Origin: Chenopodium formosanum
Taxonomy: Eukaryota; Streptophyta; Magnoliopsida; Caryophyllales; Amaranthaceae
Direction: 5' to 3'
Length of the DNA stretch: 64,000 bases
NCBI GenBank assembly: GCA_024500155.1
Contig: CM044872.1
Coordinates: 50,659,460 to 50,723,459 of the forward strand
Shown here: positions 44,239-56,901 of the stretch, piece by piece
Numbering within the stretch: the stretch's first letter is position 1
How the letters are laid out: each line of letters starts with the position of its first letter
The notes under the pieces: generated by a model
Told to the model about the DNA's origin: nothing
The model's input: only the letters and a program-made list of their open reading frames with translations
The model's database searches: none
Made by a program: the position numbers and the translations under genes

Positions 44239-45435
44239 GGAAAGAAGAGTCGTGATGGAAATGCTGTTGCTGTTCATAATTCTGATCATTTGTGTACTCT
44301 AAAATGCATTTTTTTTGGTGAGGTGAGTTTAAAGCCTAACATACAATGCTCAACAGATGAGAAAGATCATGTGGAAGATACTAGAGATCTCATGCCTTTC
44401 ATTGACTCATTCTATTTGCTCTTGATTATTGATTTTGGATTCATGGCTAAAATGAGGAATGGTTGATCCATTTAGCGCGTTGTGATTTGCCCATCTTTTA
44501 TATTCTATTTATTTTTGTTACTTATCTTTTTAAAATAATGTACTTAAAATGTGGCAATTATAAATTTAAGGGTGAGCTTTTTGAACACTTGTAATCTTTA
44601 AATCCAACATTTACTATTGTTGGTTTATCATTGTGATTTGTGATTTTGTGAAGCAGATTGATGTACTGGTAGATTATTGAGTATTAGGATAAATGGTTTT
44701 CGATGAAGGGTGACTTGATTTTGGGATATGGCCCATATGTGACGATCTTTCATTAAATTTGGCGTTACTTAACTTCCTACTTTCCTAGTTGGATGTATTT
44801 ATGTTATGCACAAATTTGCAACTTGGCCAATTTCATGAATATCTTGTGTATGGAGTATGGACCCAATTATTGGTAGATGTAACAACTAATTATACCAAAA
44901 ATTAATACTTTGTATTAAGTTTACAAACTAATAATAAGAACTAAACAATGACACTGATGGATTTGTAGTCCCGATCACTTTTTTTTTTTTTTTTTTTTTT
45001 CTCTTCCCTTGTGCTTGTCAGCCGGTGCACGAAACCTTTCTAATTTTCTTTTCTATGGACTTCCCCAGTTCCCTCGTGTGTGTGTGCGCGGCTTTTGGTG
45101 TGGACATGTTACATTTACCTCTACTATCACAACATATGGTGAATATTTTCATAAATTAGTTGTACCTAGTTTCTTAGAAAATTATGGAAGGGTTTATATG
45201 AGTTTTGTACAATTGTACGTAGTCTTTCAACTCCTTACTCTTCTAACTACTTGTTGCCTTGCTTTGTTGGTGAAGAGTGGGACGTTATTAGATGACAACA
45301 TAATGGAAGAATTATGTCAAATAACTACCAATGTCGTCATGTGACAACATAATGTCATGATTTCAACCTTATAAAGAATCAAGAATATCAATCATATGCA
45401 AACAAATGTATTAAATCGATCAAGAGGCCAATACA

Positions 45436-45597
45436 AATGAAACAAGAATTGAAGTCCTAAAAAGAAAATAGGAGATACACCCCAGAGGAGTGAAAACTGA
45501 GAACACAGGATGTAATTAGCTTAATTTGCATTATTAAGATTGCTAATTATCTCTTGTGTTCTCAGGTCACCCCTTTGGGGAATATCTTGTTCTTCAA

Positions 45598-45598
<1 letters not shown>
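45436..45598. repeat. Hairpin (inverted repeat) of about 50-bp arms
   Basis: The left arm (about 45470-45520) with GAGATACACCCCAGAGGAGT and ACTGAGAACACAGG is mirrored by CTTGTGTTCTCAGGTCACCC and CTTTGGGGAATATCTTGTTC on the right (about 45540-45595). The loop is about 25 bp. It ends next to the (TTA)n microsatellite. Probably a small foldback MITE; no target duplication fixed. Confidence 0.6.

Positions 45599-45655
<57 letters not shown>
45599..45655. repeat. (TTA)n microsatellite
   Basis: About 19 uninterrupted TAT/ATT trinucleotides. Likely length-polymorphic. Confidence 0.95.
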
Positions 45656-45657
<2 letters not shown>

Positions 45658-46497
45658 ATATTCATACAGTCAATTGCTTAAGGTATGAGTTTCTCTTGTT
45701 GTATTGCCTATTTGTTATAATGTAAGTAATGTTTATAGGCTATAGCATTGCTATGTGTGGCAAACCGGTTGTTCGATAAAGAGTGTCAAAATCAATTCAA
45801 TTTTGATATTACTACTCCGTCCCTCAAAGAATGTCTCAAGATCTACCTTTTTTCCCCTGAATCCTTTTGTATTGCATGGTTCTTTATGTAGTGAGAAGAA
45901 AAGGTTAGAGGGAAAAACAAAATTTTCATCACAATTTATAAACAAAGAGGAGAAGAACCGTGGTAATTTTGGAGTGAAATTTTTTTCTCACCAAAAATAG
46001 GAAGAGGCGCCAAAAAAGTTAAAATATGGAAAACATAAAACTAACAGAAGTCCTTAACGAAAGGTTAATGGCAGAGATATAGCGGAATACCAAACTGTTT
46101 TTGATGGGTACCTTGTATAATATTGAAAATAGTGGATTCAATTTTAAAAAGTTATTTTTTTTGACAAAAGCACTATTTAGAAAAATTCAAAGGTATTAAT
46201 TCGGAAGTTAGAGTCGAGTTTGATTAGATTGGATTAGGTCAAAATTTAAACTCGAGTCACGTTAAATTATTATGTTCATATGAATTAAAATCGAAATTTT
46301 GAGTAAGATATTTTTTTCGAGTTGGTTTCGAATTAAAAAGGTCGGATCAGATTTTGACGAAAAGAATTTTAAACCTTGTGGCCTTGTGGTTACTCTACTT
46401 GAGTTAAATTTTGAGTTTCTCTGTCCACATCCTACATTGTACAGTACCAAAAATACGAAAAAGAAGAGGAAAAACTGAATAGTGATCTTCTGCTGAA

Positions 46498-49400
46498 ATG
46501 GAGATGGAGACAGAAGCTTCAAATGACACAGAAATCACCTCAACCCAACTCTTCAAAGCCGCCGAATCCGGCGACGCTTCCCTCTTCAACTCTCTCTCCA
46601 AAACCCAACTCTCCGAATTTCTCTCTCTTCAAAACGACGACGGTCGCTCGCTCCTTCACGTCGCCACTTCCTCTGCTCATTCCAAGGTTGCATTCTTCAG
46701 TTCTTCAATTTTGATTTCTGTTTTTTAGGGTTTTGTTGGTTTAATCAAATTCAATTTTTCTGGGTTTTATTTAGGTGGTTGAAATTCTAGCTGAAGCTGA
46801 TTCAACAGGGAAAGTGATTAATAACAAGGATGAAGAAGGGTGGGCCCCAATTCATTCTGCTTCTAGTATTGGAAATCTTGACGTTCTCCAAATTCTCCTT
46901 ACTAAAGGTTTGTGATTTCCTTTGTAAATTAAGTGGAATTAACCTGGGATTTAATTTTATTTTAGGATTCTTGTCATTTACGCTTCAATTTTTAGCAAGG
47001 TTTGGGTTGATTGAGGAATTAAGGGTGTAATGGAATTGGTTGTTGAACTTTTAGATTGGTTTATAATTTGAAATACTTCATATTTTTAGTTCTTAATAAT
47101 ATATACAAGTACTTATATTTGGATTGTGATTATATGTGAACAAGCATTTGTAGTGATATGTTTAACTCGAGGGCGGAGGCACAATGTGTTTGGCATTGTA
47201 GATTTGCTTGAGTGCTGGGTTTATCCAGTAATTGCACTTGGTTTTGGGGTGCATAAAAACTGAATGATTCTAATTATATACGTTGGTATGAGGTCTGTCA
47301 CGCTGTTGTTTAGAAAGAGTGTTTTGAACTTCATTCCCGTTGTCACTGGCAAGATGCATGATGCATGTCGCTGATATTAATGTTGTTGTATACTTGTTTT
47401 AGTATTCGGTGCTGTCTGATGAAGTTGATGATAAGTTTGGGCTCAATTGATTGATGACAATGGAGTAAGTTTATGAAATGATAAGTGATACTTTAGGCTC
47501 CATTGTTTCAATAGAAAATCATTTTTCCCATGGAAAACAATTTCAAGGAAAAACATAATATAAAAATAGTTTTTATTTGTTTCTTTACAAGATAAATTAT
47601 GGATGAAGGGGAAAAATGTGAGTGGAAGAAAGAAGATGGATGGGAGGAGAGGAAAGGGATATTAGTTGTGAGAAAAATGTGGCAATCTATCTTTTTTAAA
47701 AGGAAGATGTTTTCCACTCTTGGAAAAACTATTTTTCACACTTGAGAAGATTATAATAAAATGTTTTCCGCCAAAACAAAAGCAATCTTAGTGAATGAAG
47801 TGATTTTGTAGCAAGAAAATCATAATATTTGGTTCTTAAGATTTTGTAGTTGACCACCGTTTGCGGTGTGATCCCTTGATTCCATCTCTCTACTTTCTAT
47901 GTTTTGAATATCATAGTAATATATATAAATTGACACTCATATATAATTATATTGTCATGCGATGAGTGGGCTTTGAATCAATTTAGTTATCTAATATAAT
48001 GTACTGATATGTCCTAGGTCTCTAGACAAAACCTTTCAACACTTTTAGTTTAGATGGCATTGTCATAGAATTTAAAAGCCTCCAAGGAAACTACTGAAAA
48101 GGCAAGGGGTGTTGATGTGCTGTGTCTGTACTTCTGTGGTAGGGTAGTAGTAGTACATTAAGAGAAAGTTCTCTGAGTGATGCAACAGGTGAGAGAGTGG
48201 CTTTAGTTTCCCTTGTTCCTATGTCCTTGGTCCATCATAAGAAAATTAAAAGGTAGAAATAGGTTTATACAACTGGAAAAATGAGGATTATTAATGAGCG
48301 AAATGAAAAAGAATTTAAACTGTCTTTGGTTTCAAATCTCTTGCTAATAGGATCAGCTTGTGGACAAATGCAGAGGTTGTAAATTGGCAATTAGAGTAAA
48401 TTATATACTAACTTTTCTTCCTCATGTTTGTGTGTCAATTTCTTGTCTTTTGAGGTACTAAGTACAAAAGAAAACATGCGTTTATGAGTTAATGAAGGGC
48501 ATGACTGGTAGTGATCAAATATATAGATGCTAAATGCTAGGAGTAACCGACCTTTGTTCAAAGCATAGGGAGTGAAGTTGATGTGGTCAAGGCCTACTCA
48601 TAACATCAACAGTTGAAACTAGGAACCAGGAGGGTTTCACCAATGACAGAAATGCAGCAAAATTAGGTTGTAGGTCAGTCATGTTTAGGTTGTCCCATGA
48701 GGAGTAAATGGGTCCATATTTTGGAGTCAACATTGAAGTATAGTGAGGTCCTGATTATTTGTTATGGATTGGGTCAACGGGGCCGTTACCGAAAGTCAGC
48801 TACCACTTTTGGTGTACACGAGGCGCGCCAATATGGGACAGCAAGGGCAAGGAACAAGGAACAACATGACAAAGCCAATTAAGGGGAAGTTAAGGAAAGA
48901 AACTAGCCTACTTTAATCATACCCCTTATGGGTTTCTATTTTAGTTATTTGAATGTCACATGTATTAGTTAAGCTTTGAGTATAAGTGTAGTAGTAGAGG
49001 AGTAGAGAGATCATCCAGAAAATTAGAGTGAATCCTTGAGAGAGTTATGGCCCAAGTCACCATGAGACTCATAGCCTGAAGTTATGCTTATCCTCTGGTA
49101 ATCTGTAATTCGGTTTGCTTAGTTCAATCAAATACTCAAGCTTGTCCTTCATTGTGTGAAATTCGTATTAATTATACTGTGAGAAATTGGTACATAACAT
49201 CTTGGTATCAGAGCGGTGGTCCTGCGACCGCCGGTGCCGGAAACCACCAGGAAAGCCACCAGTTAAAAAAATAAAAAAATAAAAAAATCAATCCGGTCAG
49301 CCATGGAAGGAGACATACCACAACGACTCACCGCCATAGAAGAAGCGCTAGCCAACATCCAGGAGAAGTTACAGCCGCAAGATGACAACCTTACGCGTAC

Positions 49401-52400
49401 GGTCGCGGCGGCCATTAAGGCAGCCATGGAAGAAGAGAGGAAGGAAATCGAAAAAGAACGGAGAAAGACAGAGGAGGTGGTCAATCGGATAGAAGACCGC
49501 CTTGACCAGTTCCGCGCCACCGTGAATACTCAGGCCACCCTTGACCGTACGAAATTCACGAAGCTTCAAGAGGAATTGGAGAAATTGAAGCAGCCCAAAT
49601 CGCCCCAACCTCAACAACCGCAACAACCGCCAGTTATACAACCGGTGGAAGGAGGATTGAGCGGAGAAAATAGCTTTCACGAGGAGAGGTCGTACGAGGA
49701 GCCGGGATGGCACCCTCCTGAGAGTAGGGGCTCGCTCGGCGGCGGAGGAGGCGGCGGCGGTGGGCATTGGAAGCATCGGAAGTTGGAAATGCCAATTTTC
49801 GAAGGGGCTGACCCGGATAGTTGGACCGCCAGGGCCGAAATGTACTTCGAATTCTACCACCTGACGGAGAGGGAAAAAATGGAAGCATCCGTGGTTGCCA
49901 TGGACGGATCCGCACTCAAGTGGTTCCAGTGGGAACAGAAGCGGCGACCGTTTTACGGATGGCCGGACCTAAAACATCGAATTTTGAACGAATTCCGACC
50001 ATCACACGTGGGGACATTACACGAACAGTGGCTGGCAGCTTCGCAGGGCGGCGGCTCGGTGGCGGAGTATCGCCAGCGATTTATCGAGTTGGCGGCACCA
50101 TTGGAGGATATCCCAGAGAGTTTGATGCTTGGACAATTCATTAATGGTCTAAGCAAGGTGATTAAGGCTGAACTAAGGTTGCTTAATCCTTCGAATTTAG
50201 AAAAGGCCATGGAAATAGCTAGTCGAATTGAAGAGCGAAATAGGGTGCAGCAGAGTAGAGGGCCAGTCATGAATTGGAAGGGAGGTACTAGTAATGGGCC
50301 TCCAATTACAAATTCAGCCCAAAGTGGATCCTCTGGGAGTAGAGGGCTGGTCCAAACTTACGGGCTACCCAGTAATGGGCCGCCCAAGACTTGGCCTAAA
50401 GCCCCAAAATCTCAGGGCTCGGTGAATATGGGCCGACCCAGCCCAGGCCCGACCCAGAGCTCTGGTGGAGGGACCCGCCGGCTTACGGAGTTTGAGTTGG
50501 CGGAGAGGAGATCGAAAGGGCTATGTTTCAAATGTGATGAAAGGTGGGGTGTGGGTCATCGGTGCAAACGGAAGGAGCTTAGTGTGTTGATTGTGAGCGA
50601 AGGGGCGGAGGAAGAGGTAATCGAGGAGGAAGATGAGGTAGTCGTTTATGATCCACCACCGGTGGAGGTGTCACTTTGCTCGGTTGTGGGGTTATCAAAT
50701 CCTAAAACCATGAAAGTGAAGGGAGTGGTGAAGGGACGAGAGGTGGTTGTTATGGTGGACCCGGGGGCCACTCATAATTTTATTTCCACGAAGGTGGTGG
50801 AAGACGCCGCAATCGAGGTGGAGAGTTTTCGGTAGCATTGGGGAATGGGGATAAGGTGCATGGCGTAGGAGTTTGTAAGGGAGTAAGGGTGGATTTGAAG
50901 GGAGGAGTCACGGTGGTGGAAGATTTCCTACCACTAGCACTTGGCAACGCGGAGGTGATTTTGGGGGTACAATGGTTGGAAAAGCTAGGGTCGGTGGTCA
51001 TGAATTGGCGATCCGTCGTTGGAAAAATCCCAAATATCCTTGAAGGCTATGCTACGGGTTTTATCCAAGGAAAGGCAAGGAATTCCGGTGGAAATGAACA
51101 TGTTGGAGGAAGAAGGGCTGGGCAAACAAATCAGGCCCACCTGAATTCTTGAAGGGTTTATTGGATCAGTACAAGCAAGTGTTTGAAATGCCTAGTGGGC
51201 TTCCACCCCAAAGAGGCCATGAACACTCTATTCTTTTGAAGGAAGGGTGTGACCCAATTTCAGTTAGACCCTATAGATACCCTCAGGCCCGCCCCAGAAG
51301 GACGAGATTGAGAAGATGATCTATGAAATGCTTGAGGTCGGGATCATCACCCCGTCGAGTAGCCCGTTCTCGAGCCCGGTGCTTTTGGTTAAGAAAAAAG
51401 ACGGGTCGTGGAGGTTTTGTGTGGATTACCGGGCCTTGAACAAAGAAACCGTCCCCGACAAATATCCCATTCCCGTGATTGATGAGCTTTTGGATGAGTT
51501 GCACGGGTCGAAAATTTTCTCGAAGCTAGACTTGAAATCGGGGTCTCATCAAATAAGGGTACGACCGGAGGACACCCACAAGACCGCATTCCGTACTCAT
51601 GAGGGGCACTACGAGTTTTTAGTCATGCCTTTTGGGCTTACTAACACTCCGGCAACCTTCCAATCGTTAATGAACGATGTTTTCCGGCCATTTTTGAGGA
51701 AGTTCATCTTGGTGTTCTTCGACGATATTCTCATTTATAGCAAGGGGTGTGAGGAGCATCGGAACACCTCAAATTAGTGTTGCAAAAATTAGAGGAGCAT
51801 AGCCTCTACGCTAATTGGAAGAAGTGCGAGTTTGGTGAGAGGGAGGTGGCCTATCTAGGCCATGTAATTTCCGAGCACGGGGTTGCCATGGATCAAGAGA
51901 AAATTAAAGCGGTTCTTGAATGGGAGGTGCCAAAGAATCTCAAGGAGCTCCGGGGGTTTTTAGGACTCACGGGGTATTACCGTAAGTTTGTGCACCACTA
52001 CGCGCAACTTGGGGAACCTCTAACCTCCCTACTGAAGAAAGACTCGTATGGGTGGTCAGAAACAGCCACGCAAGCCTTCAACCAACTCAAGGCAGCCATG
52101 ACTACTGCACCTATATTGGCGATGCCCGATTTCAAAGAAAAATTCATCGTTGAAACGGATGCTTCGGGGTATGGTTTTGGAGCGGTTATGATCCAAAATG
52201 GGCGTCCGATTGCCTATTACAGCAAGGTTTTGGGAGTGAGAGCACAAGGTCGGTCCATTTATGAAAAGGAGCTCATGGCAATAGCTCTTGCTGTTACGAA
52301 ATGGCGGCACTATCTGCTGGGTAGGAGGTTCAAAATTCGGACAGACCAACAAAGTTTAAAATTTTTAATTCATCAGCGAGAAGTCGGAAGCGAATATCAG

Positions 52401-55400
52401 ATATGGATTAGAAAATTAGTGGGGTTTGATTTCGAAATCAATTATAAACCTGGAGCAGCGAACAGAGTCACGAATGCTCTGTCTCGCAAGGGGAAGCTGT
52501 TGAATGGAGAAGACGAGTGCAGCTTCAGGGCTGAATTGAAAGTCATGGCCCATTCCCAATTCGTGGACTGGGCCGAGTTGGAGAGAGAATTGGAGGCTGA
52601 TAAATGGTTGAGCAACATCGAGGGAAAAAGTGGGCCCAAGGGTTTTCATCTTGAAGGAAATAGAGCTTTTTATAAAAACAAAGTAGTTTTACCCAGCAAT
52701 TCAAAGTTCATCCCTGTTCTTTTGCGAGAGTATCACAGCACCCCCGGTGGGAGGCCACGATGGGGAAATCAAAACCTATCTTCGCCTCACCGCCGATTGG
52801 TTTTGGACGGGTATGCGCAAGGCGATCGGAAAATTCGTGAGGGAATGCGAAATCTGTCAGAGGAACAAATCAACCACCAAGAATCCGCTTGGATTACTTC
52901 AACCACTTCCCGTACCCGAAGCAATTTGGGAGGACATTTCCATGGATTTCGTGGAAGGGTTACCTCTGTCTCGTGGTGTCGACACCGTGTTGGTGGTGGT
53001 CGACCGACTCTCCAAGTACGGTCACTTTATTGGGCTCAAACACCCTTTTAATGCCCTTAAGGTGGCCGATTGTTTTGTGAAGGAGATTGTTCGGCTTCAT
53101 GGTTTTCCTTCGTCCATTGTCTCAGACCGGGATCGTGTATTCATGAGTATATTTTGGAAGGAACTTTTCCGATTGCAAGGCACTCACCTCAAACGAAGCA
53201 CGGCCTATCACCCTCAAACCGACGGGCAGACGGAGATCGTCAACAAGTGCTTGGAGTCGTATCTCCGATGTTTCATCACAGAGAAGCCACGGACTTGGGC
53301 CAAATGGCTGCCGTGGGCTGAATATTCGTACAATACATCCCCTCACACCTCAACTAAGATGGCTCCATTCAAGATTGTGTATGGTCGGGACCCTCCGAAA
53401 TTATGGCGCTTAGGCACTAATCAAACAGTGGTCAGTAGTCTGGAGGAAGGGTTGAAGGAACGGGACGGGATATTGGACGAGCTTCGTATGAATCTCAACA
53501 GGGCACAACAAGTCATGAAGATAAATGCCGATAAAAGCAGAAGAGATGAGCAGTTTTTGGTGGGAGACAAGGTGTTTCTCAAATTGCGACCGTACCGTCA
53601 GAAATCCCTCGCAAGAAGGCCTTTCGAGAAACTTGCAGCGAGATTTTATGGTCCCTTCGAAGTGTTGGAAAAAATCGGACGAGTGGCATATAAACTTCAG
53701 TTACCCGACACTTGCAACATTCACCCAGTCTTTCACGTGTCACAATTGAAACGTGCTCTAGGGGACTTGGCATCTCAACCTCTCATTCCTCAACAATTAT
53801 CTCCCGACTTGGAGATGTTGGAGATGTTGGTTGAGCCGGAAGAACTACTTGCAACACGCTGGAAGAAGCAGGGGACCACGCGCGATCTTGAAGTGCTAAT
53901 TAAATGGAAGGACTTGCCCGAATTTGAAGCCACATGGGAGGAGTATGCAGCCATTCAGCGGCGGTTCCCGTCATTCCACCTTGAGGACAAGTTGAAACTC
54001 AAAGGGGGGAGTGATGTTATGGATTGGGTCAACGGGGCCGTTACCGAAAGTCAGCCACCACTTTTGGTGTACACGAGGCGCGCCAATATGGGACAGCAAG
54101 GGTCAGCAAGGGCAAGGAACAAGGAACAACATGACAAAGCCAATTAAGGGGAAGTTAAGGAAAGAAACTAGCCTACTTTAATCATACCCCTTATGGGTTT
54201 CTATTTTAGTTATTTGAATGTCACATGTATTAGTTAAGCTTTGAGTATAAGTGTAGTAGTAGAGGAGTAGAGAGATCATCCAGAAAATTAGAGTGAATCC
54301 TTGAGAGAGTTGTGGCCTAAAGTCACCATGAGACTCATAGCCTAAAGTTATGCTTATCCTCTGGTAATCTGTAATTCGGTTTGCTTAGTTCAATCAAATA
54401 CTCAAGCTTGTCCTTCATTGTGTGAAATTCGTATTAATTATACTGTGAGAAATTGGTACATAACATTATTCTTTTTACTGGAGAAATTAGGGGCACTTAT
54501 GCATGACTAGGGAAAGAAATATGATGATGTAATGACAAGCAAGGGATGCTGGTGGGCATTGGTTAGGTTAAAACAACCTGTGAGGATAGATGTATTCATG
54601 GAACTTAACATCTATAAAGGTAAAACATTGTTTTGTGACTTTTGTCAGCAGATTGAGCAGTTTAAACCCCTTTAGTGTTTAAATTTATCCAAAAGGCACA
54701 ACTTTGGTGAGAATTTATCCTTTTTTAGTTCTTAGGACCTTCACGTGTGAGGGGGAGTGTTATTCCTTATGTTATTCTCATGTGAGCCGGAGAATTGGAA
54801 AGAGATTTTTAACCTTATAAGCTCTAGGAGCTACTCTGCCCAATGCTAATTAGTTTTGGGATGGAACCTGCTTTGGGGTTTAAGTCTGTCCAAATTTTAA
54901 ATTTGTCATTTTCTGTTAATTAAAACATTCACATTATTGGGTAGAGATGAGATTATAAGACCAAAGAGCCCTATTTATTCTGTTTTAAGTACTTGATTGA
55001 CCTAAAAAGCATTTCGAGGTGTTTGAGGACGTTACACTTATTTCCTTTTTCCTATATCCAATGTCGTATCTTTTTTAACCAACATCTGGATTTGTTGGAT
55101 TTAATTATCATGCATGGTATAATCATTGTTATTTTTGTTGTTGTTGTTTATATTTTATTGTTTTTCAGAGTGTGTTCTATTTACCCGATTTTTACTTCTT
55201 ACCTGAAATTATTAGAAATTATTTTAGTTGTAAATTAAACATGATAATCTTTATCAAAACTTATCCGAATTGTTTTCCCCGGAAAAAGTGGAAATAAGGT
55301 GAACAAATGGTGCCTTGTTTATAAAATAATTACATAGTATTCCCTCCGTCCCTTTATTAGAAGCCTATTTCTAATATTTATTACTCACATAATAAAGAGA

Positions 55401-56901
55401 TATAGGCTTCTAATTTAGGGACGGAAGGAGTATGAATTATTATATTATTTTATAAACACACAAAACTTAGTCGAATTAATATTTTGTGAATCTAGTCATT
55501 CTAGTGATTTTTTTACAGCATGATATGAGTATATAATACGTGGTTTTGATCCTTCTAATAAAATTTCCTGGCTCCACCCCTGTGGACAGGAGCTGATGTT
55601 AACTTGAAAAATGATGGTGGTCGAACTGCTCTTCACTATGCTGCTAGCAAGGGATGGGTGAAGGTTGCTGAGTTGTTGCTTGCCCATGGTGCAAACATCA
55701 ATGCTAAGGACAAGGTTTTTTGTCAAAATAACTTTTTATAGAGAAAAGAAGCATTTTATTTTTTTCAACTTTATTGTACTTTTTGATTTAAATACTCGTG
55801 TTGCACATTGTGGCTAATGCTCAAGAGTTTGTTTTAGGTTGGATGCACACCACTGCATCGTGCAGCTAGCACAGGGAACTCAGAGTTGTGTGAACTCCTC
55901 ATTGAAGAAGGAGCAGAGATTGATGCCCTTGACAGAGCTGATCAAACTCCTCTAATGACTGCTGTCATTTGTGAAGACAGACAGGTAATTTTTAGATGAC
56001 TACCTCTTCGTGATGTCTTCTTACCAGCCTTAGCTATGTGATTCTTTTCTTTCCATATTCTTTCTTGGGTCTTCCCTTCAAAATATCACTAATAAATGAA
56101 AATTTAAAGAGGGTTAAGTTGGGTAGTTTTTCTCCTCAAAAATAAAGTTGGGTGGTTTTCATCTTGGTCTGCCGCTTTGAAAATTGGCCCTGTTGCTGCT
56201 CTTGTGATTAAGATTTCTGAGATGATTGACAGCAAACATCTTCCAATAAGAATTTGTCGTTACATTGTCCACCCCTCTCATAGTTCATGTTGTTTATAAT
56301 TTTCAAATGCACCCTATATAATCACTGTGTAATTTTTTTCTTCTCCCCATTACTTGAATAGTAAGGACATATTAGGATATCATATATTCATATACCCTAT
56401 ATATTAGAATGGTAACGGCTAGTATATGTACCAACCAATATCAAACAGAGGAAGCTGATTCTATTCTAGAATTAAATTAGTAAGATTTAATGCCACTGTC
56501 CAGTCTGCAATTAAGTTTTTAACGATGTGACCAATATGAACTCTGTCATTCTTTTTTAGACTTTGCTGTCAGTCAAAATTGTAGCAAATTACCTTGATAA
56601 TTTTCTTTCCCCTATTGCTACACGCCCACACCTATATCACACTTAACTTTTTAACTGCATTTACCGGTTTCAAAAACAGCACTTCATTGCTATCAGCAGT
56701 ATGTACCTCACCTGTTTCACGGAACTTGGCTTCATAATCTGATTTCTGGAATTGATTTGGTGACAGGTTGCACTTCTTCTAGTAAGACATGGAGCCGATG
56801 TGGATATTGAAGACAAAGAAGGTTATACAGTCTTAGGTCGCGCTCCAAAGGATCTTAGGGATGCTATTATTGATGCTGCAAAAGCCATGATGGAAGGCTA
56901 A
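46498..56901 (+). CDS. Gankyrin-like ankyrin-repeat protein (26S proteasome regulatory subunit 10-like)
   Basis: Five exons: 46498-46686, 46775-46907, 55590-55714, 55838-55984 and 56767-56901. Phases agree and they give 242 residues. The protein is almost wholly ankyrin repeats: TQLFKAAESGD (about 16-26), DGRSLLHVAT, EGWAPIHSASSIGNLDVLQI, GGRTALHYAASKGWVKVAEL, GCTPLHRAASTGNSELCELL, DQTPLMTAV..VALLLVRHGA and a capping helix ending KAMMEG. This matches plant homologues of gankyrin (PSMD10), thought to be an assembly chaperone that binds the Rpt3 ATPase of the 26S proteasome. Intron 2 is 8.7 kb because it contains a whole gypsy element (48760-54465) in sense orientation; without it the intron would be about 3.0 kb. 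Splice sites are intact, so the gene can still be functional. Confidence 0.92.
48760..49199 (+). repeat. 5' LTR of the gypsy element
   Basis: 440 bp, TGTTATGG .. CATAACA, followed by the primer-binding site three bases later. Confidence 0.95.
49303..54147 (+). pseudogene. gypsy gag-pol with several frameshifts
   Basis: From ATG 49303: gag with an N-terminal coiled-coil-like Glu/Lys region and the retrotransposon gag domain (EMYFEFYHLTEREKM .. LKWFQW); a zinc knuckle CFKCDERWGVGHRC; and protease with VVMVDPGATHNFIS. Then reverse transcriptase with VDYRALNK, KLDLKSG and FFDDILIYSK; RNase H with VETDASGYGFGAVM; integrase with CEICQRNK, DRLSKYGHF, VSDRDRVF and QTDGQTEIVNK; and a C-terminal chromodomain (EVLIKWKDLPEFEATWE). 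The frame changes near 50830, between about 51050 and 51130, near 51290, near 51765 and near 52740 (the last at a C5 run). The end of the frame runs into the 3' LTR. Not translatable as one polyprotein. Confidence 0.92.
54015..54465 (+). repeat. 3' LTR of the gypsy element
   Basis: 451 bp. Compared with the 5' LTR it has a 10-bp tandem duplication (GTCAGCAAGG) near 54100 and one extra A near 54320. Confidence 0.95.
55340..55430. mobile_element. Stowaway-like MITE in intron 2 of the ankyrin gene
   Basis: A 91-bp near-perfect hairpin: TTCCCTCCGTCCCTTTATTA .. and the inverse ..TAATTTAGGGACGGAAGGAG, both with TAGAAGCCTAT inside. TA flanks at 55338-55339 and 55431-55432. Confidence 0.8.

Larger units (their letters stand above)
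44239..46497. other. Intergenic region between TH1 and the ankyrin gene
   Basis: The first few hundred bases are the TH1 3' UTR. A 22-base T run lies at 44979-45000. The rest has no supported gene; 45009-45344 is open in one frame but without a recognisable domain. The ankyrin gene promoter should lie within the last few hundred bases. Confidence 0.45.
48760..54465 (+). mobile_element. Ty3/gypsy chromodomain LTR retrotransposon (5,706 bp) in an intron
   Basis: LTRs at 48760-49199 and 54015-54465 both start TGTTATGG and end CATAACA. The target duplication is TTATT (48755-48759 and 54466-54470). The primer site TGGTATCAGAGC (49203-49214) is a perfect initiator-Met tRNA match, and the polypurine tract AAAGGGGGGAGTGA ends at 54014. 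The LTRs differ by about four substitutions plus two indels, so insertion is fairly recent. The coding region is shifted in frame several times. The chromodomain makes it a chromovirus; small size hints at Reina-type, which is tentative. It sits in intron 2 of the gankyrin-like gene, same strand. Confidence 0.95.

Noticed and set aside
42560..44300. TPP riboswitch associated with the thiamine gene
   Set aside because: Plant TPP riboswitches are known from THIC 3' UTRs. I saw no conserved TPP-aptamer core in or after TH1.
47500..47790. Possible MITE around GGAAAACA/TGTTTTCC words in ankyrin intron 2
   Set aside because: Some inverted similarity but ends and target duplication could not be fixed.
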